Below, piece by piece: positions 1 to 12,103 of a stretch of 64,000 nucleotides of DNA. The stretch lies in NCBI GenBank assembly GCA_000231825.2, contig JH720321.1, positions 314,761 to 378,760 of the forward strand, in the 5' to 3' direction. Made by a program: the position numbers and the translations under genes. The stretch comes from Tetrahymena elliotti 4EA. Taxonomy: Eukaryota; Ciliophora; Oligohymenophorea; Hymenostomatida; Tetrahymenidae. The notes under the pieces were generated by a model that was given only the letters and a program-made list of their open reading frames with translations, had not been told where the DNA came from and searched no databases. How positions within the stretch are numbered: the first letter of the stretch is position 1; the number at the start of each line of letters is the position of its first letter.

Positions 1-646
1 CAAATAATTCCAAAATAGTAAAGAAAATTTTTAGAAAATATATTGAAAAATACATATTTTAGATATAAAATAATTTTTATTTTTGTATGTAAAATAAATT
101 TACAATAAAGTCAATATAAACAGTCTGATTGAATCTATTTTTTATTGCATTTGTTAAAAGTTTCATTTTTCATTCTTTAAAATATATGAAACTTATCAAT
201 TTTATTTGTATGTCCTTTAATTAAATGATTAATAATATAATACTTTAAACTTTTAAGCGATATAGATTTAAAATTAAAAAAAATATACATAGTAAAAATG
301 AATATTTTTGCATAATTTTACTGATTGAATATAAAATAATTTGATATTTTAACATTTTATAAGGGTAGAATAAAATTTAAATTCTGTACTCTTCTAAGAA
401 AAATACTTCAATTATTATTCACATAGATAATTGATCAATTTAATAAAAATCCAGGCTGAATTATCTAGTTTTAAATTTTATTTTAATCTATTAAAACTTA
501 GACTTTTTATCATATCAAATTTAATGCTGGAAGTTACTTTATAAAAAAAGATATTTAATTTTATTCTAAAGGTAGTATTAATATGCATTCCTATTATGTA
601 GATAGTTTATAGCATTAAACTTGTAGGCTAACACCTTTTCTATGGA

Positions 647-954
647 ATGTTTTTGGCTCTTTTAACTTACTATTTATATGTTCTAAGTTCTATATTGGCA
701 GGTAACCAAAGTTCTTATTCTAGCAATATTATTGGTTGGTTTTTTGTGATGATAGCCTTTGATTTAATTCTGATATCAGGCTTTTTGCATCTTTTAAATT
801 AGGGTTAGTTAATCATATGCTTTCTAAAACAAATCCTAAAAATAAATTTACATAGAGATTATTTTATTCTTTAAAATTGGAAAATGTATTATAAAATATT
901 GATTTCTGATGTCACTATTTATGTATTTTTTTGAATTAGTTTGACTTTCTGTAT
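647..954 (+). pseudogene. possible membrane-protein remnant
   Basis: From the ATG at 647 a frame of roughly 100 codons stays open to a TGA near 952 when TAA/TAG are read as glutamine. The first 60 residues look like two membrane segments: a stretch beginning MFLALLTYYLYVL, a short polar loop with NQSSYSSN, then IIGWFFVMIAFDLILI. The second half becomes lysine- and isoleucine-rich and looks non-coding. Base composition at about 590-830 is less AT-rich than its flanks. No upstream exon or clear promoter was found. It could be the last exon of a large membrane protein whose other exons have decayed, or chance. Low confidence. Confidence 0.2.
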
Positions 955-2639
955 TAAAACATTCTTTTTAAATTGTATTTTTTTAAATATCTTTTTACTT
1001 CAAGCAACCTTTTTTTATTATTGCAGAAAAATGGGTAAAAGGATTAGTATCAGAGTTAGCATATTGTCTAATCTCTAAAATTAGACTCTGGATATCGTAA
1101 AGATAATATTTCAAGGCTAATAATAAATTTTTGAATGAATCAATAAAAAACTTTAATTACCAGTCCCAATTAATTTGAGTTTGTTTCATTGAGATTTGTT
1201 TGGTTCGTTAATTTTTATTTTCAGTTTAAATATTTATTTCTTATTCCTATGGTAATTATAGATTAATAACACATTTTTTGTCTAATTTATGAGTAATGAA
1301 CTAATTTAGGTTGTTACATTAATTTTTATTTGTTGTTTAAAGATTTAATTCAAATTTTTATTTTTTTCTGATTCTTTTAAATATTTCAGTTAATATTTAT
1401 TTTTTTATTTTGAAAAGGGGTATTTGTGGAAATAAGGATTCAGATCAAAACTATTGAAAGCAAAAATACTAGTGGACCTGTCATTAGCAATTTGAAAAAA
1501 TTATTATTTGCAAATTAAATAACAGATATCCTCCTATAATACTTCAAGTAGATTTTTAGTTTAAAATAAGAACTACCCATCCTATCTGAGCACCAAATTC
1601 TAGTCAGTAATTGAACTATGTTAATAAGATATTTATGTAAAACATACAATATCTCTAAATTTTTATCTTAGTTTTAAAAGATTTTTAAACTTAATAGTTT
1701 TTAAATTAAGAGTATTTTTTATTCATTTTTAGAAATTTACATTATGCTAATATGTTTTGTATATTTTTTATTGTTTTATTATCTCCTTAAAGAAAACTAA
1801 AATAAAATTTTTTAACAATCTGTAATAGATGTTTTAATAGAAATTATTTTAAATAAAAAAAAAGCTATTTTCAAGTAAACAATTTTTATTTTCTAATCTG
1901 ACCAGGTAAAAAGGAATAAAAGAGTTTTTTAATAACATTTTGCATTATGAAAAAATATATTGAAGATGTTCACAGCAATTCGAGCACTTGCTTATCCTTT
2001 AATTGAAAGCAAAATATTTTCCAAATATTTCTTCCTTAAAAGTCTTTATTTAATTAATACAGAAAGAAATCTTAAATTGAATTATTTTTTATTTTGAGAA
2101 ATTAAAGAAATACTATTAACAATTTTTGTAAAAATACATATTATTATGAATTAATTAATCAAAAAAAATAAAAATTTTAAGAGACGTACTATCCCAACTA
2201 ATTTCTAAAAATTTTATTTTCTGTCTGATGTTATTTAATATTTCTTAATTACTCTTTTTGTTTTTTTCTTTCTATTTATTTACTTTAAGTTTTTCTTTAT
2301 TGGTTTTTTTATTCTATTCTATCCTATAATGCGAGATGTTTTATTGGTTTATTTATGTTTATTTTAATATGTTAATTATTTTATTAAGTTGCTTTTATAT
2401 CTGATTTTTCATTATTTTAATGTTTTTCTGTTTTTTTATTTCCTTTTTTTTTATTTTTTTATCATATTATTTTATTTTTATTTATTTGAGTCTCTCTGCA
2501 ATGTATTATGCCTAAATCTTAAAAAATACTTTTTATATAATATTGGAAAAAGAACTAGTCTAATCTGCTTTAGATTTTTTGTTTTTTATTTTGACAATGT
2601 TGTGGTATAGATCTTGATGAATTTTCCATTTTTTTAAGG

Positions 2640-2845
2640 ATTTCGTAATTCGACTTTAAAAAACTTATTTGCCTAGGAATTTGGTTGGAATGGATACAAA
2701 GCTTGCTAAATTAACTAGACATTATGTGGAATCTAGTTAATACCAGCCGCCCACGTTAAAAACACCTCTCCTTTGGATAACTCATCAGATTTTCGTATAC
2801 CACGATACAGTTTCTGTATCAAATTATTTAAGCTTTTTTTTCTTC
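2640..2845 (+). ncRNA. candidate structured small RNA (Pol III-like)
   Basis: A GC-richer island in very AT-rich DNA. It holds a perfect 9-bp stem (2711-2719 with 2732-2740, 12-nt loop) and a perfect 7-bp stem with a TTT loop (2804-2820). A run of eight T at 2834-2841 resembles an RNA polymerase III terminator. No protein frame explains the patch. I compared it by memory with telomerase RNA (no CAACCCCAA template), U1, U2, U4, U5, U6, 5S and tRNA and recognised none. An H/ACA-like or other small RNA is possible. The 5' end is a guess. Confidence 0.35.
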
Positions 2846-3862
2846 GAGCTTTTGATTTTAATTTTGAAAAATTAATTATGAAAAATAAAAGCAAAATTTA
2901 ACTTAAAAGCTCAAAGTAAATAGAAATTAATTAAGAAAAAATCAAATATAAAATTGAATTTCATAAGTATGAAAAATTGGGTAAAATTTGAAAAAAACAA
3001 AATACAATCAATTTCCTTTTATCAAGCTAAATGCAAAATATAAAAGTCATTTGAAATATTATCTCAAAAAATAGAATCTCTAAAATAGGAAGCTATTTTA
3101 TAATTTCTCAACAAATAAATATTTGAAATGTATTCAATTAAAAACTAAAAAATTTAATTCAAATATTTTATTTTTACAAATTAAAAAACAATCTTCTTTT
3201 TTAATAGATTTATTAAGAAATCATCACATAAGCCATATAAATCTAACATAGCTTTAACTATTTTATTAATATTAAATATTAATAATTTTCAACAAATATT
3301 GTTATTTAAGCATTCATTTAAATTTCAAGCATTAATTTAGAAAAAAAGATATCTTAAATCTGAAGTTTAAGAAAGTAATAAATGATAATAAATAAGTTAA
3401 TCTATTAATTTTATTTTCAAAGTGTTGATAATATTTTAATTTCATTTATTTGATAAAAAATACAAATTATTAAGATATTATTAAATCTAAACCAATTGTT
3501 TATTTATTTTTTAATGCCAGGTTGTTAGAATATTCTATTAAATGTATGTTTAGTTACTATATCATAACAAACATAAAATTTCATGAGCTTTTAAAAGAAT
3601 AAAAATTAGTTAAAGCTAATAATAAGAAAATTTATAACATAAACTCTAAAATAGTCATATGATAAATGTATGTTAATACTAATAAAAATATTTAAAATAA
3701 ATACAAAATCATAAAGTAGATGAAACGATTATAGGTTAGTTGATAAAAAAATTAATATATGGTAATAAAATTGATAATTATTTATTTATTACCCATCAAT
3801 TATTTTTACTTGAGAAATTTTAGAAATAGTATTTCTTACTTTATAAATTATTTAAAATTTTT

Positions 3863-6496
3863 TCAATTAATATTAGAGTATCTCTGCAATTCTTAAGCCA
3901 TTTACTAATCTTGTTACATTTAACATATCTACTACTATTAATAAAGCTAATCTCTTATTAATGAGATTTAATCTTTTTCGCTAAGACCTTCAATAAAAAA
4001 TTCTGGAAACAATTTTAGAATTTATTGATCAGTCAGCTAACTGATATTAGTTTCTTAATTAATGATCTAAGTCTATTAATTTACTAAATCTATAACCTCA
4101 TTCAGAGAGTCTAGATTTGCAGGATTTTAGGATTAATTATTTTGATAATCAATAACAGTAGTCAAGTTTTAGATATTTTAAATATTTTAGACTATCTATT
4201 AATCTTTATCTTTTTCATCCTATTCGATATGATTATCATCATCATGATTATCATTGTTAAGATCCTGCTATTTATCTGAAGATTTTTCTTCTATTTATTA
4301 ATTTTTTTCTTATTATTCTATCTGTAATTATTGCTCTTATTCTTATTCCTAAATAGATTATTTTTGTTCTTCCTCTTAAATAATTTCTTCTTCTTTTTCT
4401 TATTTGTTGGAATCATTTGCTGCTAAATTTTTTTGATCTTCTTCTTTTTTGAATTGACTACTTTCTTAAGATTATTTTACACTTTCCTCTTCTTCTGCTT
4501 CATCATTAATTTTAATGTCAATATCTTCTTTTTAATCATTTAATTTATTTATTAGATCATTTTAAGCTTGACTAACATTTAGAACATGCTCTGTTTAGAT
4601 TTCTTTATCAGCTTTATTAATAATACCCTTTTTTTTAGATTATTAGTAATCTTTTTAAGCAACTTTAAATGATTATTAAATATTAATTACCTATTATTTG
4701 GACAGCCATATTCTTTTTTTTAAGTGTGTATATCTTTTATTTTAGGTTTCATATTTAGTTTAATATTTGAGAATGTCTTTCTGTTGTTAATTTTGTAGGT
4801 TATTAAACTGATTCTTTAAATCTTAAATTTAATTAATTTATGTATCTTTTTATTTATTCAAGATTATATTCTAATTCAATTATGTTTGAACTTAGGTTAA
4901 CTCTTATTATAAATAAGTAATTTATTCTTATAGAGTAGCTATTTCGTTAACCTTTTAATCTATGATATCCTTTTACTTTAATGCTATTTCATAATAACTT
5001 TATTTATATTTCTAGAGCTTTTGAATCTCATTTTCAATTTCAGGATTCAATTAGAACTCTTATTTCTCTAGTTCGTTTTTAAGAAGATTAACTTATGATT
5101 CCAATATTTAACATTTATTATCTTGTTAATTAATTTTATCATTCAATAGTTTAACTTAATTAACATAATTTTCAATCAACTCATCTCTTTGTTTTATTTT
5201 ATCTTTTTATCTTTCAATTTTTTCATCCTTAGAATTTAGTAATTCCAGAGCTACTAAATTATCTTTTAAGTAGTTATGAATATTACTATATTTTTAACTA
5301 ATCTAAACCTATTTAGTGTTATTCTAAGAAGATCCATCTTCTTCTTATTCTTCAATCTCATTATCAACATCATTATTTTAATTTTCGTTTTGATCATCTT
5401 CTTCTTCCTCATCACCTTCTTCTTTATCATCATCTTCATCACCTTAATCGTTATCTTCATCATCATCTTATCGATTGTCAAGGTCGTTTTAAATATTTTG
5501 ATTTTAATTCAAATTTTAAGCCATTTGATAATAATTTTATAAATTCAAAGGATTTAAACTTTGAATGTTATTTAAATTATTTTGATTAATTTAACTTGAA
5601 TTTATTTTGTTTAAAATTAATGGGTTGTTTTGCAAAGCAGATATCTGCATTTCTTAAGATATAACATTATTCTAATTGCCTGGAATATTTTAGTTAATTT
5701 TATTATTTTGCAAATTTGGTTAATTAAATATTATTGTTGTATTTTAATTTGATCTTTTGTTATTCAAATCAACAATTGTAGGTTCTTCTTATAAAATTGT
5801 TTATTCATCTTCTATGTTAATTACTTCTTAATGAGAGGACATTCTATTTTACTATAACTATTACTAAACAGGTTGTTAATTATATTAAAGATTTCTTTAT
5901 GCATTTAAGAATTATTAGTTTTACACCATGCTTTATGAATAATCAATTAAATTTTTTGGTTCTGTTTTCATTTAAAAAGTTGAGGCTTGAGGTTAAAATG
6001 ATTATTACTAGCTATTACTATTTGAATTGGCTGAATTTTCTAAATAATTTTCTATAGCATATACTAAATAATATTTCTTTAGCTAATTTATACCATATCT
6101 TTATTCAGCATATTTATTCTTTTACTTGACAATTCTGATTAGAAATTTTTATTTTGTATAGCTTTTTATGTCAAACAAAGACCAATTAGGAGATTAATTA
6201 TATTCAGATGTCATCTTCACTCCCATTTTTGCCTATAGAAATTTTCTTTATGAAAAATCCTACTCTGCAACGAAAAACCATTGATTTACCTAAGGAATAT
6301 CAGTTGGGTTATTCAAAATAATAAAATCTTTTAATTTCTGGCATTTTAATAAGTAATCCTAAGAAACTTGATAAATGCTAGCATGAAACTCGTCTAAGTT
6401 AATATCATTTTTTAATGCTAAAAAATTGATTTATTTGTATAGTTCCTACTAAATTTGTTCATATTGCTATTTCTAATAAAAATTTACAAAGTGCAT
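3863..6496 (-). CDS. acidic, glutamine-rich coiled-coil protein (877 aa)
   Basis: One uninterrupted frame under the ciliate code, from ATG at 6496 to TGA at 3863-3865, 878 codons including the stop. I recognise no catalytic domain. Residues 1-130 look globular and carry several aromatic residues. Residues 130-335 are rich in Asn, Gln and Ser. A strongly acidic block of Asp/Glu runs over about 338-375, and a heptad-like coiled coil follows to about residue 600. The last third is again charged and Q-rich. Dozens of glutamines are written TAA or TAG, so a standard-code search sees nothing. The frame stays open somewhat upstream of the chosen ATG, so a longer N-terminus or a 5' intron cannot be excluded. 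A structural or scaffold role is inference from composition only. Confidence 0.8.
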
Positions 6497-7572
6497 TATT
6501 TTAATTTGTTTTTCTTCTTCTTCTACTTTAGGGTTGGTTTTTGTTTAATTATTATTAGTAATTAATTATATAGTCAAATATTTTCTTTATCTTTTTATTA
6601 ATTAATCAAATAAATGATATAATATTTTCTCTTTAATTAAAAAATTACATAAAATTAAAAGAAATATTTCTCATATCTAGCAAAAGAACTTTTAAAAAGC
6701 AAATCTTAAAATGTTTACAAATACCGCTAATAAATGTTACAGAATCTTTCAGTCGAACTTCAAAAACTCTTCTTATTTATTAAAAAAATAAATAGAAATA
6801 ATATCTTAAATATGAGAAAGAATTAGAAATGTGAACTATTTATCTAAAATAATTGTATAAATTGATTTTTTTGTTGGAGTTAAACAATATTTTATATTTT
6901 TTTTTGATCAAATAAAGAAAGTTATTAATTTTTTCCATATGAAAAATTTTGATTTTTTCTAAGAATAAAATAATAAATACCTATTGAATATTTAGAAATA
7001 CCCCACTAAAGTTGATATTTAAAATTTTCTTTCTTGTCAATATTTCTCCTTCTGCTTAGTAAATTGTAAAATAATATTTTCTATTTTGAAAATCTTTCTC
7101 TTTCTGTTTTGCTTGATAAATCCGAAAGATTTGGAAATCGTTTGATTAATAATATTAAATCCAAGAAAAAAAAAAGATATATAAAAAGCATAAAAATTAT
7201 AAGAAAAACAAGTAAAAACTTTTATTTAAAATAATGAATTTTTGATAATATTTGATGCTATTAAAATATACAAAATACTTTTTTAAAACTTTAGCTTGAG
7301 CGAATGATAATTTGATTTGTCTTAAAAATATTTTTATTAATAATTTATATTGTCTAGAACCTAAAAAAAAATTTTTGATAATTGCAAACTAAAGTTGTCA
7401 TTATCCTTAGATAAATAAAATGATAAAGTTCAAAAAGGAGAAGATTATGATCAAAATTGTTGTATTTCAATCTTATTATGAAACTTGAACTTATTCAAAT
7501 AGCTCACAATTTATTATTCATATCAATCAATATTTTACTATCTTAGATCAATTATATTTTTTGGAAGTTAAT
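6497..7572. other. intergenic spacer
   Basis: About 1.1 kb between the coiled-coil gene and the end of the DENN gene. It should contain the coiled-coil gene's 5' region and the DENN 3' region. A/T homopolymers dominate. No gene seen. Confidence 0.5.
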
Positions 7573-10389
7573 TCAACTACTAAAATACATGTTCTCAATA
7601 TATGATGTATAGGATTGAGTTTATACAAATTCTTTTATAAATTCATTATCTTCTTTGACTTTTGCACATACTCTTTCTTGCATTTATTTGAGATCCTTAC
7701 AAGTATTATTCTGACTTGGAGGGAGTGTCTTAATAAAATATTTTTCTAGACAGGATCTTATTATTTCTATAAATTAGCTCATGGAATTATACTACTCATC
7801 TGTAACTTGATACAAAAGATAATCTTCACAGTTTTACTAGATTTATTAGTTTGAGGTTCTATTATGTTGAATTTATGATGAACCTTTCCTTTTGTAAGTG
7901 GAATTAATTTTTAATCTATTAGAACTTCTCATATTGAGCTACTAATAGTTTTCTAGAATATTTTTTTAGCTAGCAGCAAACTATGGTATATTTTTTTCAA
8001 TATAATCTGTCATTTCATCTGTGCAAATAAATTTTAATTGATCTAGATCTACAATTAATTTATCTGAAAAATCAGTTCCACTTTGTTCTAACTCATTTTT
8101 AAAGCTTCCTGTTTTGTTAATTCCAATAATAAATGGAACTGGAGCTTCAAGCATTCCTAACATTTCACCTGGCAGATTAAATATAACAGGATATACATAA
8201 GTAAATGGTTTTAATATTGAAAAGAAAGTGAGAATAACACTTGAGAGAAGAGATTTATTAGAAGAAAAAAATATGATTTTCTTTTCAAGAGCTATTGCAG
8301 TGAAAAGATAGAGAAAATCTTCTAAAGGTAAGCATGACATAGTTAAGCATGCTCCCCATTCTGCTTCAATTTAAACTATTCTATTTTAAGCTGGTACCAT
8401 ATAATTTTTCAATGTGTATTCAGCATTGTTTCTAAATTTAAATCTCAAATCAACTTAGTATTCTACTTTTTGTTTTTGAGAGTTTAATAATGCTTTTCTG
8501 ATATTGGCAAAGCTTTCTGATTAAAATGTTTCTATCTCACTTTCAACATCAAGTTCAAGTATTTTACTTAATACTTTGTTTCCATTTTTATTTTTACAAG
8601 TACACTTAAACTTTGATTCATTGCTCCCATCTGAATTCTATGTTGAGTTACTACCTCTATTAGAATCCTCTGATTGTCTTTCTCTCACTGGAGAAAGATT
8701 TGAGGTTTTACTTTTATTACTTTTTTAAATTTGGTTATTTTGTTAGCAATAAGTGCATTTAGTTTGGTCAATCTACTAGTAATAATTTGCATATTCATGA
8801 GCTCTTTTTAATTTGATGTTATTAGCTATCTCAGTAATAATATCTAAAAAGTGACTTATAAAAGGATAGTAAGTCATAAAGCAATATGTAATTGGTACAG
8901 TATAAATAGCATTTTGTTCTTCCTTCCCTGCTCCTGGAGTAGTTGGAACTGTAACAAAATTTTCAGTTGTATAGCAAATAAAGTAAAGTGATAGATTTGG
9001 ATTAGTGTTCAACAAAATCTAGCTTAAATCTAATCTATCAGTAACTGTGGAGGTATCTCCAAGCAATGAGAAAACATAAGAATTAGGACTATTCTTGGAT
9101 AAATTATTTTTGAAAATTTGCAAATTGATGATTTCGTCAACAGTTCCTTAATGAATAGATTTCACTTAGTGTTTTTGGAATTCCACATTGAAAGGATAAC
9201 AAAAACTCTTCAAAGACTGTCTTTGATTTACTGAAGTATTTTATTGTTTACCAGGGAAGCAAACATAAATATCTGGGTTAACTGTATCTTAAGTTACGTT
9301 TGGATGATTTTGAGCAATAGTTTAAAGCTCTGAGAGAGATGGACCCATAATAAAAAAATCTTCAAAAAATAAATCACCAATTTTGGTAGAATTTTACGAT
9401 TGACAAATAGGAGAATTTTCAACAAGTTAATTAGTAAGTTAGTTACTGATAAACAAGTATTAATTTTGAATGATACTTGGAACATAATGTTAATTATTTG
9501 TATTATCATCTGATATTTACTAATTTAAAATAAAGCTTTCTTTGAAATTGTTTTTCTTTTCAATCTAAGGTGCATATCTAGATTTCTTAAGTAAATTCTC
9601 TTGTTTTTAAGCCATCTCAATTCTTATTTATTTTTTATCATTTTCGCTTTACTTAGGTTGTTAAATTGCATTAGGTTTTAAGTAAGTTATCTTTTCTGCA
9701 GGTTCATTTTGCATATGTTAATCCTCAAAGCTATCATCTGGTGGAAAAATCACATAATTGCTTGATTAAATAGATTTATATAAAAAGTCATTATTACTAT
9801 TTTTGTTATTTGCCGATTTGCCTATTTTTGATATTCCTTATTATTAATATGTAGAAAAACCTAAAAATTGGCCTGATTTCAAGTCAATTTGATTATTCTG
9901 AGGAGTTACATCTATGCTGGGAGTAGCATTTGTAGTATTAATTTAAATCTAATATTAATCACCAGCATCCATATTTACCTTTTCTTCCTCAATAACCAAG
10001 CTGTTTTATAATCCTTCAGCAAATAATTAAATATTTTAATTTTGGTTATTTTAATTCTCTCGATTAGAATTGAAATTATTGTAAGAAGTATTCTTAGGAG
10101 TAGTTTAAGTCAAATTCTTACTTAGCTTTTCATATTCTTTTTTCAGAAAATTATATTTTTCTGTAAGAATTTTAACCTAATTTTTCAAAGATTCCTCACT
10201 TATTAAGAGTTCGCTGATCATCTCTTTTTATGTTTCTACCTATAATTTGTAAGATTATCCTATATGGTAAATTGATTACTAGTACTAATAATCCTATTCA
10301 GCTCTTTCCTCTTGCATTTGAATGATAATTTGTCTTAATTTTTCAGATTTAAACTTTGAGAGTTATTCTTAGCTATAATTTGCACTCAT
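7573..10389 (-). CDS. DENN-domain protein (938 aa), probable Rab guanine-nucleotide exchange factor
   Basis: Single exon from ATG at 10389 to TGA at 7573-7575, exactly 939 codons under the ciliate code. DENN proteins activate Rab GTPases by GDP/GTP exchange on membranes. The cDENN core lies at about residues 683-803: it has PLEDFLYLFTAIALEKKIIF, an SNKSLLSSVIL stretch, a proline-aromatic TYVYPVIF segment and EAPVPFIIGI, the family's usual order. A uDENN-like part begins near residue 333 (GDLFFEDFFIMG) and runs through PITYCFMTYYPF to about 560. The first 100 residues form a coiled coil, followed by a low-complexity Asn/Gln linker. A cysteine-containing insert (CTYC, CTCKNK) sits between uDENN and cDENN near 565-625. 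The C-terminal part (805-938) would hold a divergent dDENN. The Rab target is unknown; a Rab4-like gene lies about 10 kb away. Confidence 0.85.
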
Positions 10390-12103
10390 TTTATTATGCG
10401 TTTGGCTTTAAAGTATTTAAAATAATCAGAGAATTTAATATCCTAATTTTGGTAGAGATGATAGAATTCAAATAATTTGTTACTATTTATTTTGATATAT
10501 TTATTAATTATCTCAAATCAAAAGTTTTTTGTAATAATATTTATAAAAGATTAAGAAATCCTCTCTCAGAGATTAAAAGCTTTCTAAAAGTAATAAATCT
10601 ATAAATAATCTATTGATAAATAGATAATTTGTTAGAAAAAACATTTATTTATTTGCTAATAATAGATGACTATCAAAATTGTGCTTTTAAATTAAAATTA
10701 TAAGAGAATTCAGCTTTTTAAAATAAAAACAGCTGAGACGGATTTAGGTCATAGAAATATTTCTATCCATCATCTCATTTATCATTTAATTTATTTTTGA
10801 AAAAAATATAAGATATCTGATGTCTGTATTTAAAGCTTTTTTATAATATTTTTACCAAAAAATCTTGATAAAATAAACTAATTTTATGAGAACTAATATG
10901 ATCATTTTTAAAAAAAGTCATTCCATACTTTTAAAAAATAGATTAAGTTATCTGCATGTAAATTAATATCAATCTAATGAGAAAGCCACTATTTTAAAAT
11001 AAAAAAAAGTATTTCTATTAATCATCAATAAAACAAGAAATTTATCAATATTGAATAAAATTTGAAAGAATACTGGAAATATTTTTAGCTTTTAAAAGAA
11101 ATTGTCAAAAAAAAAAATCATTATGGTTGATCCTTATTTTTTTATCGCAAAGAGAGTAGAATTATAAGAGAAAACTATTTCTTTAAGATAAAAAATAAAA
11201 TATTGATCAAAAAAGGACCATAAAATAAAATTCATAATCTTTCTTCCCTTTTATTTGGTATTTGTATATTTTCAAAGAGAAAAAAAATAAAAGCTTTTGC
11301 ATAATATTTAGTAGGTAAAAATCTATTTCAAAATGTTTCAACCACAAAAAAATTAGGATTGCACTAGAAAAATCAAAAATAAAAAAATAAAGAATAAACA
11401 CCTATTTGTAGGACTATTTCATTCAAATTATTATCAACAATTATTCTTTTTTAAAATAGTCAGATTCAAGTAAAGAGTTTTTTAAATCTAAATTTACTCG
11501 TATTTACTTGTAGATAACATGATAAAAAATCATTGAAATAAATAAAGTTAAACTAATTTTATACATATCATAATCCAAAAAAGACAAATATTAAATTATA
11601 TCAGAGCTTATTCAGAATACTTGTTGTATTCTTCTATCACGTAAAGAAAAGGGAAAAATAAATAAATTTATTAAAATATTTTAAAAGTTTAAAAAATAAA
11701 TTTATATTTTTTGAATTGATAATTTATGCTTGAATAGCAATTTTAAAGATACTCACAAGTATTTTCAATAAAAAACATACAAAATGGATTTTTATTCGAA
11801 GGAAAGATTTTATTTAAAAAATTTAAACTAAAGTAGAAATTTGCATTTTAACTCAGTTAATTATAATAACTGATATAATTGATCTTACTAGAGTTAAATT
11901 ATGACTATTTGAAATTGATTGCTTTGATACGCGTTTAAATTTTATATTATTAATATTTCTATTAAAAACTAACTTTACTCAGAAATTATTTAAATTAATT
12001 AAAATCAAACAATTTTTTGATATTCAAGTAAAAATAGGCTTGCTTTGTAAAATTATAAAAAACATTTAGATAACTTAGGATAATAGAATAATTTTTTGAT
12101 AAA
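10390..12103. other. divergent intergenic region between DENN and RINT1 genes
   Basis: About 1.7 kb separating two diverging start codons, so it must carry both promoters. It is extremely AT-rich with many A and T tracts. No reading frame, repeat array or RNA gene recognised. Confidence 0.5.

Larger units (their letters stand above)
1..3862. other. AT-rich region with no confirmed gene
   Basis: Long A/T-dominated stretch at the window edge. Apart from a possible membrane-protein remnant near 647-954 and a candidate small-RNA locus near 2640-2845 (listed separately), I see no reading frame on either strand with protein-like composition under the ciliate code. The frame at 2389-2610 is a phenylalanine/leucine/tyrosine run from T-rich DNA and is not called. 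Confidence 0.5.

Noticed and set aside
2389..2610. 73-codon plus-strand frame
   Set aside because: Phe/Leu/Tyr low complexity produced by T-rich DNA; no start context or conserved feature.
2760..2820. CTGATGAG and CGAAA words on the minus strand suggesting a hammerhead ribozyme
   Set aside because: The words are in the wrong order and spacing and no stem II or III can be drawn.
5266..5542. Short Met/Lys/Ile-rich minus frame and Ile/Phe-rich plus frame
   Set aside because: Both are out-of-frame readings of the acidic GAT/GAA block of the 877-aa coiled-coil gene.
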